This document shows positions 1 through 9,002 of a stretch of DNA of 64,000 nucleotides, piece by piece. Origin of the DNA: Musa acuminata AAA Group (Eukaryota > Streptophyta > Magnoliopsida > Zingiberales > Musaceae). Below the pieces are notes generated by a model. It did not search any database, was not told where the DNA came from, and was given only the letters and a program-made list of their open reading frames with translations. The position numbers and the translations under genes were made by a program. The first letter of the stretch is position 1, and each line of letters begins with the position of its first letter. The stretch is from NCBI RefSeq assembly GCF_036884655.1, contig NC_088342.1, positions 30,719,001-30,783,000 on the forward strand, in the 5' to 3' direction.

Positions 1-887
1 TCGTGGGTCCCGCTATCGCATCCACGCTCCCGCTGCGCCTCCTCATGTGATTACAACTTAATCATAGGCACGCAGGCCCGACAATAAACGAGAAATATAA
101 TGGAGGTTCGCAGACCTCAATAATAATAATCACAAGTACACACATCACACGGTCCATGATCATCCATCCACACATCATACATCACATGTATAAATAATCA
201 TCATCATGTAGGACTACTAGATAATAATAAAATAATAATCAACTAAACCTTTTAATTAATTAATATTTTATGAAATCAGGGATATGTAGGGAATTTCTCA
301 ATTCCTAAGGGTATTTTCGTAATTTGGACAAAAGACAGAAACTGGAATTTCTCAAATTCACAGGGGCAAAACTATCTTTTTGCCAAGAAAACCCTAATGC
401 CCTTTCCCCTTTCGCTGCTGCCGCCGCCGCCGCCGCCACCCTGCTGGCGGCGGCCTGTGCGGCGGGGCGAGGGCGCTGCCCTCGCCTGCAGGCGGCACGC
501 CCGCTAGCGGCGCTGCCGCTGCAGGTGGGCTCCCCCTTCGGGCGCCGCTGCCTCCGCAGGCGGTGTTGTCCCGCCGGGCGGCCGCCCCTGTGGGGGGGGG
601 TTTCGCCCACGGGAGCAACGGCGGCTGGCGCCGCTGCCCTGCGGCGCCTCTGCCCGTGGGCTGCCAGCCCCGCCGGCAGCAAGCCTGCTGCAAGCAGGCC
701 GCCGGCCGGCCGGCTGCTGCAGACGCAGCCCCTGTGCTGCCCGCCTTCGGCTGCGCTTCACGCACGCAGATCGAGGGCAGCAACTGTTGCTGCCCTTTCT
801 CGCTTTTGCGTCAACGATTTTGACGTCAATATTCTTCCTAAACACAACACACGCAGTTCAAAACCAATCATTCGCACGAACAACCTG
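1..887 (-). other. Internal leader of a Ty1/copia element, cut by the window edge
   Basis: Read on the minus strand, this is what follows the PBS of the copia element whose 5' LTR is at 901-2387. About 405-800 is extremely G+C- and CpG-rich, built of GCC/GGC triplet runs, while 1-300 is AT-rich with ATA/AAT repeats. The short open frames on both strands in the GC-rich part are compositional and match no protein I recognise. A similar GC-rich leader, in the other orientation, lies at about 29540-30030 downstream of another copia-like PBS, so it looks like a leader feature shared by related elements. The gag of this copy would lie left of the window. Confidence 0.6.
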
Positions 888-899
888 GCTCTGATACCA
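888..899 (-). promoter_or_regulatory. Primer-binding site, initiator Met-tRNA type
   Basis: The plus strand reads gctctgatacca, so the minus strand reads TGGTATCAGAGC, the standard plant tRNA-iMet PBS. It lies one base from the LTR at 901, which fixes the element as minus-strand and that LTR as its 5' LTR. Confidence 0.9.
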
Positions 900-900
900 C

Positions 901-2387
901 TGTTGGGAAATCTTGGGGCGACATCATATGCGCAGCGGAAGAACAAGAAAACAAAATCCCCGATTCCTCAAAAAGATGTTCGTCGTCGTGTGAAGATTGG
1001 TGCGCAAAATCCGCGAAACTTAAAACTGCGTATAGAGTAGATTGTGTTACCTAGGGAGATCGTATATCCCTGTTTTGCAGATCCTTAGGAGAGGGTGAAG
1101 GTCAAGCGTCCTCCTCTCTAGCGGTGATCCACACAGTAGGGTTGCGACGACGCTCCTCAAAACTCCAGGCCTGCTATGAGGTGGAGAGGGAGAGGAGAAT
1201 AGGAAAGGCAAGCAAAGACTCTAGCCTATGAGGCTCTAAATCCCTCCTATTTATAGAGGTCCCGTGTCAAACCCTAATGGGTCCTTCCCTAGTGGGTATT
1301 GGATCTGCATCCAATAAGACAAGGGCTCCGTCAGATATCTCATATCCGAACCTCTACTCATCGCAATGCCTACCATATGTGTGTGACCCTCTAGGCCCAA
1401 TATCGAGCTGGCCGCGAGTCATACCTGTCAGAACTCCTTCTAACTGAGTGAATTATTATCTCTGTAATAATTCACTCGACTCATCGACTACGGACGTACT
1501 AGGCCACTACGCCGTAGTCCCCAGACGATACAGGGGAATCCAATCCATTGGACCTGTCTGTCCTCAGTGACCGTGTACCTATAGTCCCTCATCCATCTAA
1601 TATCCCAGAGACCGTATATCGAGCATGGTGTTGTCAAACCCATACGGTTTCTACTCGTGTCTCGCTCTAATCGGATTCTCCCGGAGAACTCTTTCTCTCT
1701 CAACCCGAATGACCCTGGCCAGGGATTTGTCTGAGCAAGAACACATGGGATATTCCTCTCATGACGCCGAGAGTGGATGATCCTCTATCGACACTCAATA
1801 GCCCTCGTAAGGTCGACTACCACTCCCAATGACCAGCTGTACTAGATCTGGGACAGCCAAACCTATAAGTCTGGTATCAAAGAGTGGAGCACTCATACAG
1901 GACATCTTTGGTGTCTCAAGTCTAAGGACCAGATAGACCACTAGGACTACAGAATCGCTGTCTGACAATAAGGCATCATCAACCATCCAGCATTCCGTAA
2001 GCGGATCAATCAGTGAACTCATTCTCCAATGAGCACCTGTACTGTATCCCTAGTGTCCCTACACGAGCAACTATGAGACCAGCTGCATCCATCATATGGA
2101 CGGGTATACAGCACACCAGTCTATCCGGTTTTCACGATGTCCCTCTCGAGTAACCTATGACCGGGATTATTTAGGATATGTGTTTAAAGGTGAATCGATC
2201 TCATTATCGTGATCTCATCACGATCCGATTCCCATTGCACAAATCCAAGGACATCACAATATATATATGCACATATGCAATTATTATAAAGTAATATACG
2301 CCAAAATATAATAAGCAAAAAGATTATGTATCAAGTCACATGTGCCATCACTTACGTGATTGGCTTGCTGGGCACATATGACTAGCA
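901..2387 (-). repeat. 5' LTR of a minus-strand Ty1/copia element (same family as element B)
   Basis: The 1487-bp LTR starts tgttgggaaatc and ends gactagca on the plus strand (TG...CA on the minus strand). It matches the interrupted LTR at 27357-28677 plus 45552-45795 over its whole length, and matches the inverted fragment at 26742-27356. The PBS on its left makes it the 5' LTR. Its right flank (cattt at 2388-2392) is one copy of the expected target duplication; the other lies outside the window. It seems to have inserted into the 3' part of SIRE-type element S, of which only a short scrap (2388-2413) remains before N1. Confidence 0.85.
1248..1255 (-). promoter_or_regulatory. LTR TATA box (copia)
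   Basis: TATTTATA on the plus strand reads TATAAATA on the minus strand, in the middle of the LTR. The related LTR has the same element at 27716-27723. It is the probable core promoter of this copia family. Confidence 0.65.
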
Positions 2388-2413
2388 CATTTTTACAAGG
2401 ATCAAGATATGTA
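2388..2413 (-). repeat. Short remnant of SIRE-type element S
   Basis: These 26 bases lie between the copia 5' LTR and the TGTGA target duplication of N1. By nesting logic they continue the sequence that starts at 10768, the 3' untranslated part of S. The piece is too short to classify on its own. Confidence 0.4.
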
Positions 2414-3236
2414 TGTGATGTTAGGATCAAGAGCACTAAGAGGGGGGGTGAATTAGTGCAGCGGAAATTTTTCAGCGATTAAAACCAAAAGCTGCGTTCG
2501 TTCGATAAAAACGATTTCGATGTGAAAGCCGATTCTAAGATTACTTTAACTTAAGATTAAGCGAGATGACGTTAAAGTAAATCTACGAAGGCAGTTTGCA
2601 GTTTATGATGAAAATCAGAATGCAAGCGAAAACTGAAATGCGACGTTCGTACGATAAAACCGGTTTACGTCTAAATGCCGATTTTGAAGATACTGAACTT
2701 TGAGATACGTTTTATAAATGCGCAGAAGGCAGTTTGCAGTTATGATTGAAATCAAAACGTAAACGTAAACTGAAATGTAATGATCGTACGAAAAAGCCGA
2801 TTTACGTCTAAACGTAGATTCGGAAAGTTATGAACTTACAAACTTGTTCGTAAAAGCACAGAAGGCAGTAGCTATTTAGGAGGTTTGCAGTGAAGGTAAA
2901 ATGCTCAAAGGAAATGCAAACTGAGATTTAGAGTGGTTTGGTCAATCTTGACCTACTCCACTTTTGGCTTCCTCCACCGACGAGGTCACCGACGTCAACT
3001 AGAGGCCTTCCTTCAATAGGCGAAGGCCAACCACCCTTTTACAGTTTCACTCCTTTTGACGGGCTTAGGAGACAACCCTTACAGAAATTTTCTCTCCTCT
3101 CTTTACAACTCAAGACTTTGAAGAACAGAGGGAGGAGTACTTTTGGCCTTTACAACAATTTTGAGCTCTAAGAATCACAGAAAGATATCAAGATTTCGAG
3201 TGTAAGTTGCTTCCTTTCAGTGCTGAATGGGTGGGG

Positions 3237-3244
3237 TATTTATA
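3237..3244 (-). promoter_or_regulatory. LTR TATA box (SIRE-type)
   Basis: TATTTATA on the plus strand gives TATAAATA within CCTATAAATACCCC on the minus strand. The same box is found in every SIRE-type LTR of this subfamily here (9822, 15337, 21816, 25207 and 32283). Confidence 0.7.
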
Positions 3245-3300
3245 GGTCCCAACCCAGTTCAAATTTGGAGCTCAAAACTGTCAATTCCCGGAATTCCGGG

Positions 3301-3660
3301 ATCAGGCGGTTGCACCTCCTGACTGGGGCGGTTGCACCGCCTAGCAGAGCTCGAAGACTGAGCCTCTGGGCGGTGCCACCTTTGTCAGGGGCGGTTGCAC
3401 CTCTCTGCCAGAGCTCGAAGACCGAGCTCAGGCGGTTGCACCTCCTGACTGGGGCGGTTGCACCGCCTGCCAGAGCTCGAAGATCGAGCTCAGGCGGTGC
3501 TACCTCCTGTCAGGAGAGGTTGCACCGCCCAGTCTCGCTTGGAGACTGAGCCCAGGCGGTTGCACCTCCTGGCTAGGACGGTTGCACCGCCCAGTCTCCC
3601 TGGGAGACTTAGCCCAGGCGGTGCTACCTCCTGGCTTGGGCGGTTGCACCTCCCACAGCA
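3301..3660. repeat. GC-rich hairpin array in the LTR
   Basis: Imperfect tandem units alternate a quasi-palindrome of the form GGCGGT-TGC-ACCGCC, or decayed versions of it, with a second inverted repeat GAGCTC...GAGCTC. Unit spacing is about 60 bp. Equivalent arrays sit upstream of the TATA box in each related LTR (9880-10240, 14930-15290, 21400-21770, 25270-25570, 32340-32560). Read as RNA or single strands they would form strings of short stem-loops. Confidence 0.75.
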
Positions 3661-3705
3661 ACCAGGGTCCGAATGGGTTGATCCATTCGGTCCAATTTGG
3701 GTTTT

Positions 3706-4110
3706 TCATGGGCCCAATTGCCCCAAGATTAAGCTAACGGGATCACCTCCCTTTTTCAACTTAATCATAGTGCTAACTACGATAAATCCTAAGACAATTT
3801 CTGCAGCTAGCTCCGGTGCGTCAATCGCTTCTTCCAGCGAGCTTCCGGCGAACTTCCGTCGATCATCCGATGAATCCTCGGTGATGCTCCTGTAGACTTC
3901 CGGCAAACTCCTGGACTTGCGACGATCCACTTGGCGAGTTCCGACGAGCTTCTTTGGCAAGCTTCTGGACTTCTCGGATTTGTTCCCGCAGAACCTCCGA
4001 CGACTGTCCGAACTTCCGTCGAGCTCTCGAACTCCCAACGTGATCATTGTCATGACTCCGGCGCAACTCCTGCTGCATGTCTTACTTTCATCGTAGTTAA
4101 TCCTGCACAC
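3706..4110 (-). other. Open frame inside the LTR, about 134 codons, doubtful as a gene
   Basis: This frame lies in the U3 region in the sense orientation. Homologous frames of the same or similar length occur at 10291-10695, 14411-14875, 20890-21354 and 25615-26019, all ending at the same place. The minus-strand N1 copies would need a GTG start, while the P copies have an ATG. The predicted protein is basic and repetitive (SRSLP, DRRK and SPEE motifs), reflecting the TTCCGNCGA repeats. It may be open only because the LTRs are young and the repeat unit lacks stops. No family recognised. Confidence 0.25.
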
Positions 4111-4177
4111 TTATCTCAACACATAGATTAGACAACAAATGACAATTGACTTCATCATCAAAATCCGAGATTCAACA

Positions 4178-4192
4178 ATCTCCCCCTTTTTG
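4178..4192 (-). promoter_or_regulatory. Polypurine tract of N1
   Basis: The minus strand reads AAAAAGGGGGAGAT immediately before the TGTTGAATCTC start of the 3' LTR. It is the plus-strand priming site for reverse transcription. Confidence 0.9.
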
Positions 4193-5395
4193 ATGATGAC
4201 AATCAATTGATAATGGAGTTAACCTTAACTCCCCCTGTCTATTTGCCATACTTGAGATAAGTCATTCTTGAATTTAAAACCTTATAAATTCAAGAGACAT
4301 ATTGATAAGTTAAAATCATTTGAACTTATCAATATTCCCATCATGATTCCTATCATGATGTATCTCTTTGAAGATGATGTCAAGGCTTGACATTCATTTT
4401 CAAATTTTACATTACAAGTTTGAATAATGGTAATAGTAGCAATTCATCATATTGTAAGATATCAACATGTAAAGTTGTGAAGTAAGATTTTGATATCATT
4501 CCATGATGCACACATTTCAAATATTTTAGCAAGTGTTGCATTTCTATATATGGCATCTGTTTATATATCTCTTGATGATGCAGGCATGGCATAATCATAG
4601 CATCAGTGTTTATAGCATCAAATCAATTCATATATTTCTCCTCCTTTGTCATCAACAAAAAGCATGGTAGATGTGATACCAGGAGAACAATATAAGCAAA
4701 TTATCAAGCATATAAAGGAAGGCATGATAAGTATAATGCTTTGAATACTTCTTCTCCTTGTATGTTATAATTCTTTGTGCATGAAGGAGGAAAGTCATTT
4801 TATCAAATCCATTTCGAAAAAATATTTTTCATAAGAGTGTGTTTGATTTTTGTCATTCCAGCTGTTAAGCGAGTCCGAAAATGAAATGAATTCTTTCATA
4901 CATTCGGACAAGATTATGCTATAGTTTTTCAAAAATCAAAACATTTCAACACATGGCAATCAAGTGATTTGATCATTCAATAAAGTTCGAAAAGTAATTT
5001 TAACTAGTTTAAGTATTCGGACACATCAACATTCCTAATTCTCTTCTTATAAAATCAAATTGTTCTTTCACTTAGAGGTTTTGTAAAAATATCGGCTAGT
5101 TGATGTTTAGTATCAATGATAATGACTTATCAACTGCATTGGTATATCACTTTTTCAAACTATATTTATCATGGAAATCAAAGCACAAGGTTTTCAAAAC
5201 TTTTAGTTTCAATATAAAATCTGAGATAACCATTTAGTTTATATTTACCACAAGGCATAGGGCATATATTTACCACGATAGATGTTTACAACTCAAAATA
5301 TATCAGGTAACCATATCAAGGATCAAGTCAAAGCACATCATGGTGAGTAACATAAGGAGTTTACAATAACAACAGATGATTGTGTTCATACAAGC
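4193..5395 (-). other. 3' non-coding region of N1
   Basis: AT-rich sequence without usable open frames between the accessory ORF and the PPT. It is homologous to the region after RNase H in S (10768-11118), for example around the motif gcgagtccgaaaatgaaat (near 4866 and 10913), and to parts of P near 19060-19290. It contains the pol remnant at 5026-5120 and a decayed PPT-like hairpin near 4640-4690. Confidence 0.7.
5026..5120 (-). pseudogene. Remnant of the RNase H C-terminus of SIRE pol
   Basis: On the minus strand this translates to the end of RNase H, with the conserved LADIFTKPLSE stretch, and aligns with 11150-11230 of S. A frameshift follows that motif and the frame stops. The match begins abruptly at about 5120; upstream pol is absent and the accessory ORF lies beyond it. 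The remnant shows that N1 derives from a pol-bearing element and that the ORF lies where pol used to be. Confidence 0.8.
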
Positions 5396-6505
5396 TCATT
5401 CATGAGGTGGAAAATTAAAGTGCCTAAACAAGGAGTCAAATTGACGATGAATTTGCTGCAGCTCAGATTGGATTTGATCTTGTCGTTGTTCAAGCCGTTC
5501 TTGTCTTTGTTCGAATCGGTCCATCCGAATCCCAATATCTTCGACAGATGATGTATGAGTTTGCTCAAATGGATGTGTTTCATCAAAGGGACAGATCGGA
5601 GGAGATTGGGTACCCCTAAATACTGGTGTTTCCGGTTCTGGTTCAGGTTGAGGGGGATCAGTTCTTCTTGGCATTCTAACCCAGTTACCGTTTCTATAAA
5701 AACATCTTAATCGGTGAAGTAGATTTTTATTAATTATGCTAAATCTATATACTTTTATTACTTCTTCTTCCGGTGGTATTAGAATATCGTAGGCTTTCAT
5801 TATTCTAGTTATTATACCACCATATGGGAGCATCATGTCTTTCTTAGATAGTTCTAACATGTTTTGTTGGATAAGATAACCAAGACAGATGTCATGTCCT
5901 TTCATGATCAAATACATAGTTCCTAATTCTAATTGGCTTACTTCATCATGATGGTATTGTTTAGGGAGAATGATGCTAGTTAGGATATGATGAAGTACCT
6001 TAGTGTTTAGAGGCAGTAAATGTTCATAACTTTTAGGAACAAATGCTAAGTTGGGATTGGCAAAAATTGTTCCTAGGGCTTCAACGTATGTTGTTCCAAC
6101 AGTTTCATCATCCCATGATCCTCTAAAGTAAAGTCCTCTACTTTTCATGGGAATGCCTATCATGTCGCAAATGAATCAATCCGTAATTGAGATGTGTTGT
6201 CCTAAGAGATAGGTGGACATTCTTTCTTCCTCATCTACTTGTATGTTGTTGTAAAACAATCTAACAAGTCTTGGATAGATGGGTTCGTTAATTTGCAAAA
6301 TTGGAAGTAGATCTAAGTTTGCAAACCATTGGATTGTCTCTAAGTCTCTTAGTTCACTTAAATCTACGTATTTTCCCTTATTGACACTCCTAAGTTCAAA
6401 AGAGGAAAATTTTTCAGCATGGTATTTTGAATTGAAAAGGGTGAGATCAAAATCTTCTACTAATCTCCTCTTTCCTTTGTCCCTTGAGGATCTTCTAGAT
6501 CCCAT
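5396..6505 (-). pseudogene. Accessory ORF of N1, plant-transposon-protein-like, one nonsense codon
   Basis: A 369-codon frame starts with ATG at 6505 and is broken only by an in-frame TGA at 6178-6176, where N2 has a sense codon. The N-terminus is basic and serine-rich (MGSRRSSRDKGKRR). Residues about 20-230 form one conserved block with WFANLDLLPILQ, YPRLVRLFYNN and LGQHISIT motifs, followed by a LPYGGIITRI segment. A Pro/Glu-rich linker (PPQPEPEPE) and a C-terminal coiled coil of RFEQRQERLEQRQDQ type complete it. The block recalls the putative plant transposon protein / ATHILA ORF-1 type families known from plant retroelements; that assignment is from memory and moderate. It has no DDE, RT or zinc-knuckle residues. 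N2 carries a homologue at 34604-35711. The function is unknown; it could be structural, RNA-binding or a captured plant gene. Confidence 0.7.
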
Positions 6506-7360
6506 AACTACTGCTGTTTAGAACAATAGTGATGAGCAAGAGTAAATGAATCAAAAAACAGAGTTTAAGGGCTTCTTAGAGAGTACCTTAGTGAGATCTT
6601 CAAGAGAGGGAAGGATTATTGATGCTTTGTTTCGAAATGAGGGGTATTTGGGATGCTAAGATGGGAGAAATGGGGATGGAGGAGGCTTGGAAGAGTAGAG
6701 GAGGGAAGGGAGTGAGTTGGGGTCGGTTTCACCGCCGGCCCAAGCTTGGGTTAAAAAGGGGCAGAGTTGCGGGCAGTTGCACCTCTGGCTGGAGCGGTGC
6801 AACCGCTTGCAACACGTGACAGCTGGAGGTGCTACCTCCAGCTAGGGCGGTGCCACCGCCTGCAGGCGGTGAGCACTTGTTCTGATCAGTGTGATCTGAG
6901 AGTTTTTCTATCTTGAGGAGAATTTTCATTTAGAGCAATCAATTTTACTTACGTAATTACGTAAGAGTTTTCAGTTTAAGGCAAGGACTCTTGCATGATC
7001 AAGATAGATCTTTTAACGTGAATACTCTCAATGTCGTACACATGTTTGTGATAGTTTGTTTAAGTTGGTAAGCCTTGCAAGTTAATGACAGACTTAGTCA
7101 CTTCATAATATAGAGTTGGATTCGAAGGTTATGAACGGATGAAATTGATGGGTTCGAAAATCCAGGGGATATGTGAATTTGGGAATCATACGTTTTTAAT
7201 TCTGAAAAGTCAAATAAGGTTGTATCTAAATCGCATTTGTGATTTATAATCTCCATCTGTAATTTAGGCTAGAGAGCATTGCGAGTTCCTTTTTGGATCT
7301 TGGGTCGAGAATCAAGGAGCAGAATATTATTTCTTGCTCCAGCCTAAAATTTTTATGTTT
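6506..7360 (-). other. Spacer between gag and the accessory ORF of N1
   Basis: This non-coding stretch lies 5' of the accessory ORF. A purine-rich part (about 6600-6720 on the plus strand) is followed by a hairpin cluster at 6770-6870 with the same GGCGGT...ACCGCC arms as the LTR arrays. Next come a perfect 18-bp palindrome at 6948-6965 and AT-rich sequence up to the gag stop. N2 has the colinear spacer at 35712-36594. It may hold a promoter or leader for the accessory ORF, but I see no clear TATA box. Confidence 0.55.
6948..6965. promoter_or_regulatory. Perfect 18-bp palindrome with two ACGT cores
   Basis: CTTACGTAATTACGTAAG equals its own reverse complement and holds two TACGTA cores, the kind of core bound by plant bZIP factors. 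It is about 440 bp upstream of the accessory ORF start. N2 keeps it with one substitution near 36154-36171. Confidence 0.5.
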
Positions 7361-8952
7361 TTAATGTTTTTTCAGGAAGGGATGATTTTTAGGTACCCAT
7401 TTGCTTTTGGGTGCCTTACAAATAGATCTATATTGTCTATCATGTTGCATAGAATTTATCATGGTTCCTTTAGGAACCCAAATCAATTTGTTTGGACTAA
7501 TTTTCTTGAATGGACAATAATGCGTCTTGTGTCCAAATTTACAACAAAAGTTGCATTTGTTTTGGTGTCGAATATGTAGGATGGTGCCTTTTATGAAGGT
7601 GGTTGGATTTTGGTGAGAACTTCTCACAAATCCAATTCCACTTCTTTTGGGAATGTGACCCTTGTTTGCAAGGATCATGTTTAATGACTTGCTACCAACC
7701 GCGAATTTCTTCAAGGTGTCTTTAAGTAGCAAGTTTTCTTTTTGGAGAGTTTCTAGATCATGGCATTTGATGCATGGATCTAAACTATCATGATATTCAG
7801 TTTTTAACTTATCAAAATCACAAGTAAGACTATCATGCTCCTTTTTTAGCAATTTATATTTTCTATTAATAATCTTGCATTCATCAAATAAGTCATGGAA
7901 GGCATTTAATAATTCATCGAAAGATAAATCTGCATCTAATAAATTCGTTACCTCTTCTCCGATGGCCATTAAGGCGTAATGAGCAACTTGCTCGGTGTTG
8001 GACTCCTCTTCTTCGGACGTGCTCGAATCATCCCATGTTGCTTTGAGCGCCTTCTTCTTTGTTGTTCTCTTTTTGACTTGGGGACAATCACTCTTGTAGT
8101 ATCCCGACTTTTTGCACTCATAGCAAATAACTTGGTCCTTCTTGGGTTCAAGTTTATTTTTAGTGTCATTCTTAAACTTGTTTCTTTTAATGAATTTTTT
8201 AAATTTTCTTGTTAGAAGTGCCAAGTCATCGTCATAGTCCTCATCACTTGAGTTTTCTTTCAAGTGGTCTTCCAAAGTTCTAAGTGCCATATCCTTCCTG
8301 TTCTTTGGAAGGATGTCTTCTTGCTCTTCATGAGCTTTGCAAGTCATCTCGTAGGCATTAATGACCCAATTAGTTCTTCAAGAGGGAAGTTGTTTAGATC
8401 TTTCGCCTCTTGAATAGCAGTGACTTTAGGATCCCAACTCTTAGGAAGGGATTTTAGAATCTTATTTACGAGCTCAAAATTTGAAAAACTTTTTCCGAGT
8501 CCTTTTAGACCGTTGACGACATCCGTGAAATGGGTAAACATGTCGCCAATAGTCTCACTCGGTTTCATCCGGAAAAGTTCGAAAGAGTGTAACAAAAGAT
8601 TGATTTTTGACTCTTTCACTCTACTTGTGCCTTCATGAGTCACTTCGAGTGTGTGCCAAATATCAAATGCGGTTTCACAAATCGAAACACGATTAAACTC
8701 ATTTTTATCAAGTGCACAAAATAAGGCATTCATAGCCTTTGTATTAAGAGCGAAAGCCTTCTTCTCCAAATCATTCCAATCGTTCATTGGAAGAGAAGAC
8801 TTCGAAAAACCATTTTCGACAAGATTCCAAAGTTCAAAATCCATAGAAATAAGAAAGATCCTCATTCGAGTCTTCCAATAGGTGTAGTCCGTCCCATTAA
8901 ACATGGGTGGACGTGTAATAGAATGACCCTCTTGGTTTTCGGCGTAAGCCAT
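7361..8952 (-). pseudogene. gag of N1 (SIRE-type), one frameshift
   Basis: This is a capsid/nucleocapsid polyprotein of the UBN2 / DUF4219 gag type, starting at ATG 8952, 37 bp after the PBS. The conserved N-terminus (YWKTRM, CETAFDIW, VTHEGTSRVKESK) is followed by LEELIGSL. A one-base deletion near 8362 shifts the frame, which reopens as 8347-7361. The nucleocapsid has two CCHC-type knuckles: CYECKKSGYYKSDCP, where the expected His is Tyr, and CNFCCKFGHKTHYCP, which is intact. The protein would package element RNA in cytoplasmic particles. The frameshift and damaged first knuckle mean this copy probably no longer makes working Gag. Confidence 0.88.
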
Positions 8953-8988
8953 CTCTCTTGGGTTTTAATCCGTTTGAGAGTTAACCCC

Positions 8989-9000
8989 GCTCTGATACCA
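8989..9000 (-). promoter_or_regulatory. Primer-binding site of N1
   Basis: The reverse complement is TGGTATCAGAGC (tRNA-iMet), two bases from the 5' LTR at 9003. Confidence 0.92.
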
Positions 9001-9002
9001 AT

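Larger units (their letters stand above)
2419..4177 (-). repeat. 3' LTR of N1
   Basis: This 1759-bp LTR starts tgttaggatc and ends gattcaaca on the plus strand. It is the 3' LTR because the polypurine tract adjoins its right end. It carries a run of G near 2441, a TATA box, the GC-rich hairpin array and a region of TTCCGNCGA-like short repeats (about 3790-4060). It differs from the 5' LTR by scattered substitutions only, which implies a fairly recent insertion. Confidence 0.92.

Noticed and set aside
888..899. tRNA genes suggested by TGGTATCAGAGC motifs
   Set aside because: Only 12 bases match the tRNA 3' end; each motif adjoins an LTR and is a primer-binding site.
305..1040. Several overlapping ORFs of 60-240 codons in the GC-rich segment
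   Set aside because: They occur in many frames on both strands, are Ala/Arg/Pro/Gly-rich, and lie between a PBS and a window edge; composition explains them.
3220..3895. Pro- and Cys-rich ORFs across the LTR hairpin arrays
   Set aside because: They follow the hairpin repeat units, appear on both strands in every LTR copy and have no plausible start context.
5396..6505. Accessory ORF as an env-like gene
   Set aside because: It has no signal peptide or membrane span and it lies upstream of the RNase H remnant, not after pol.
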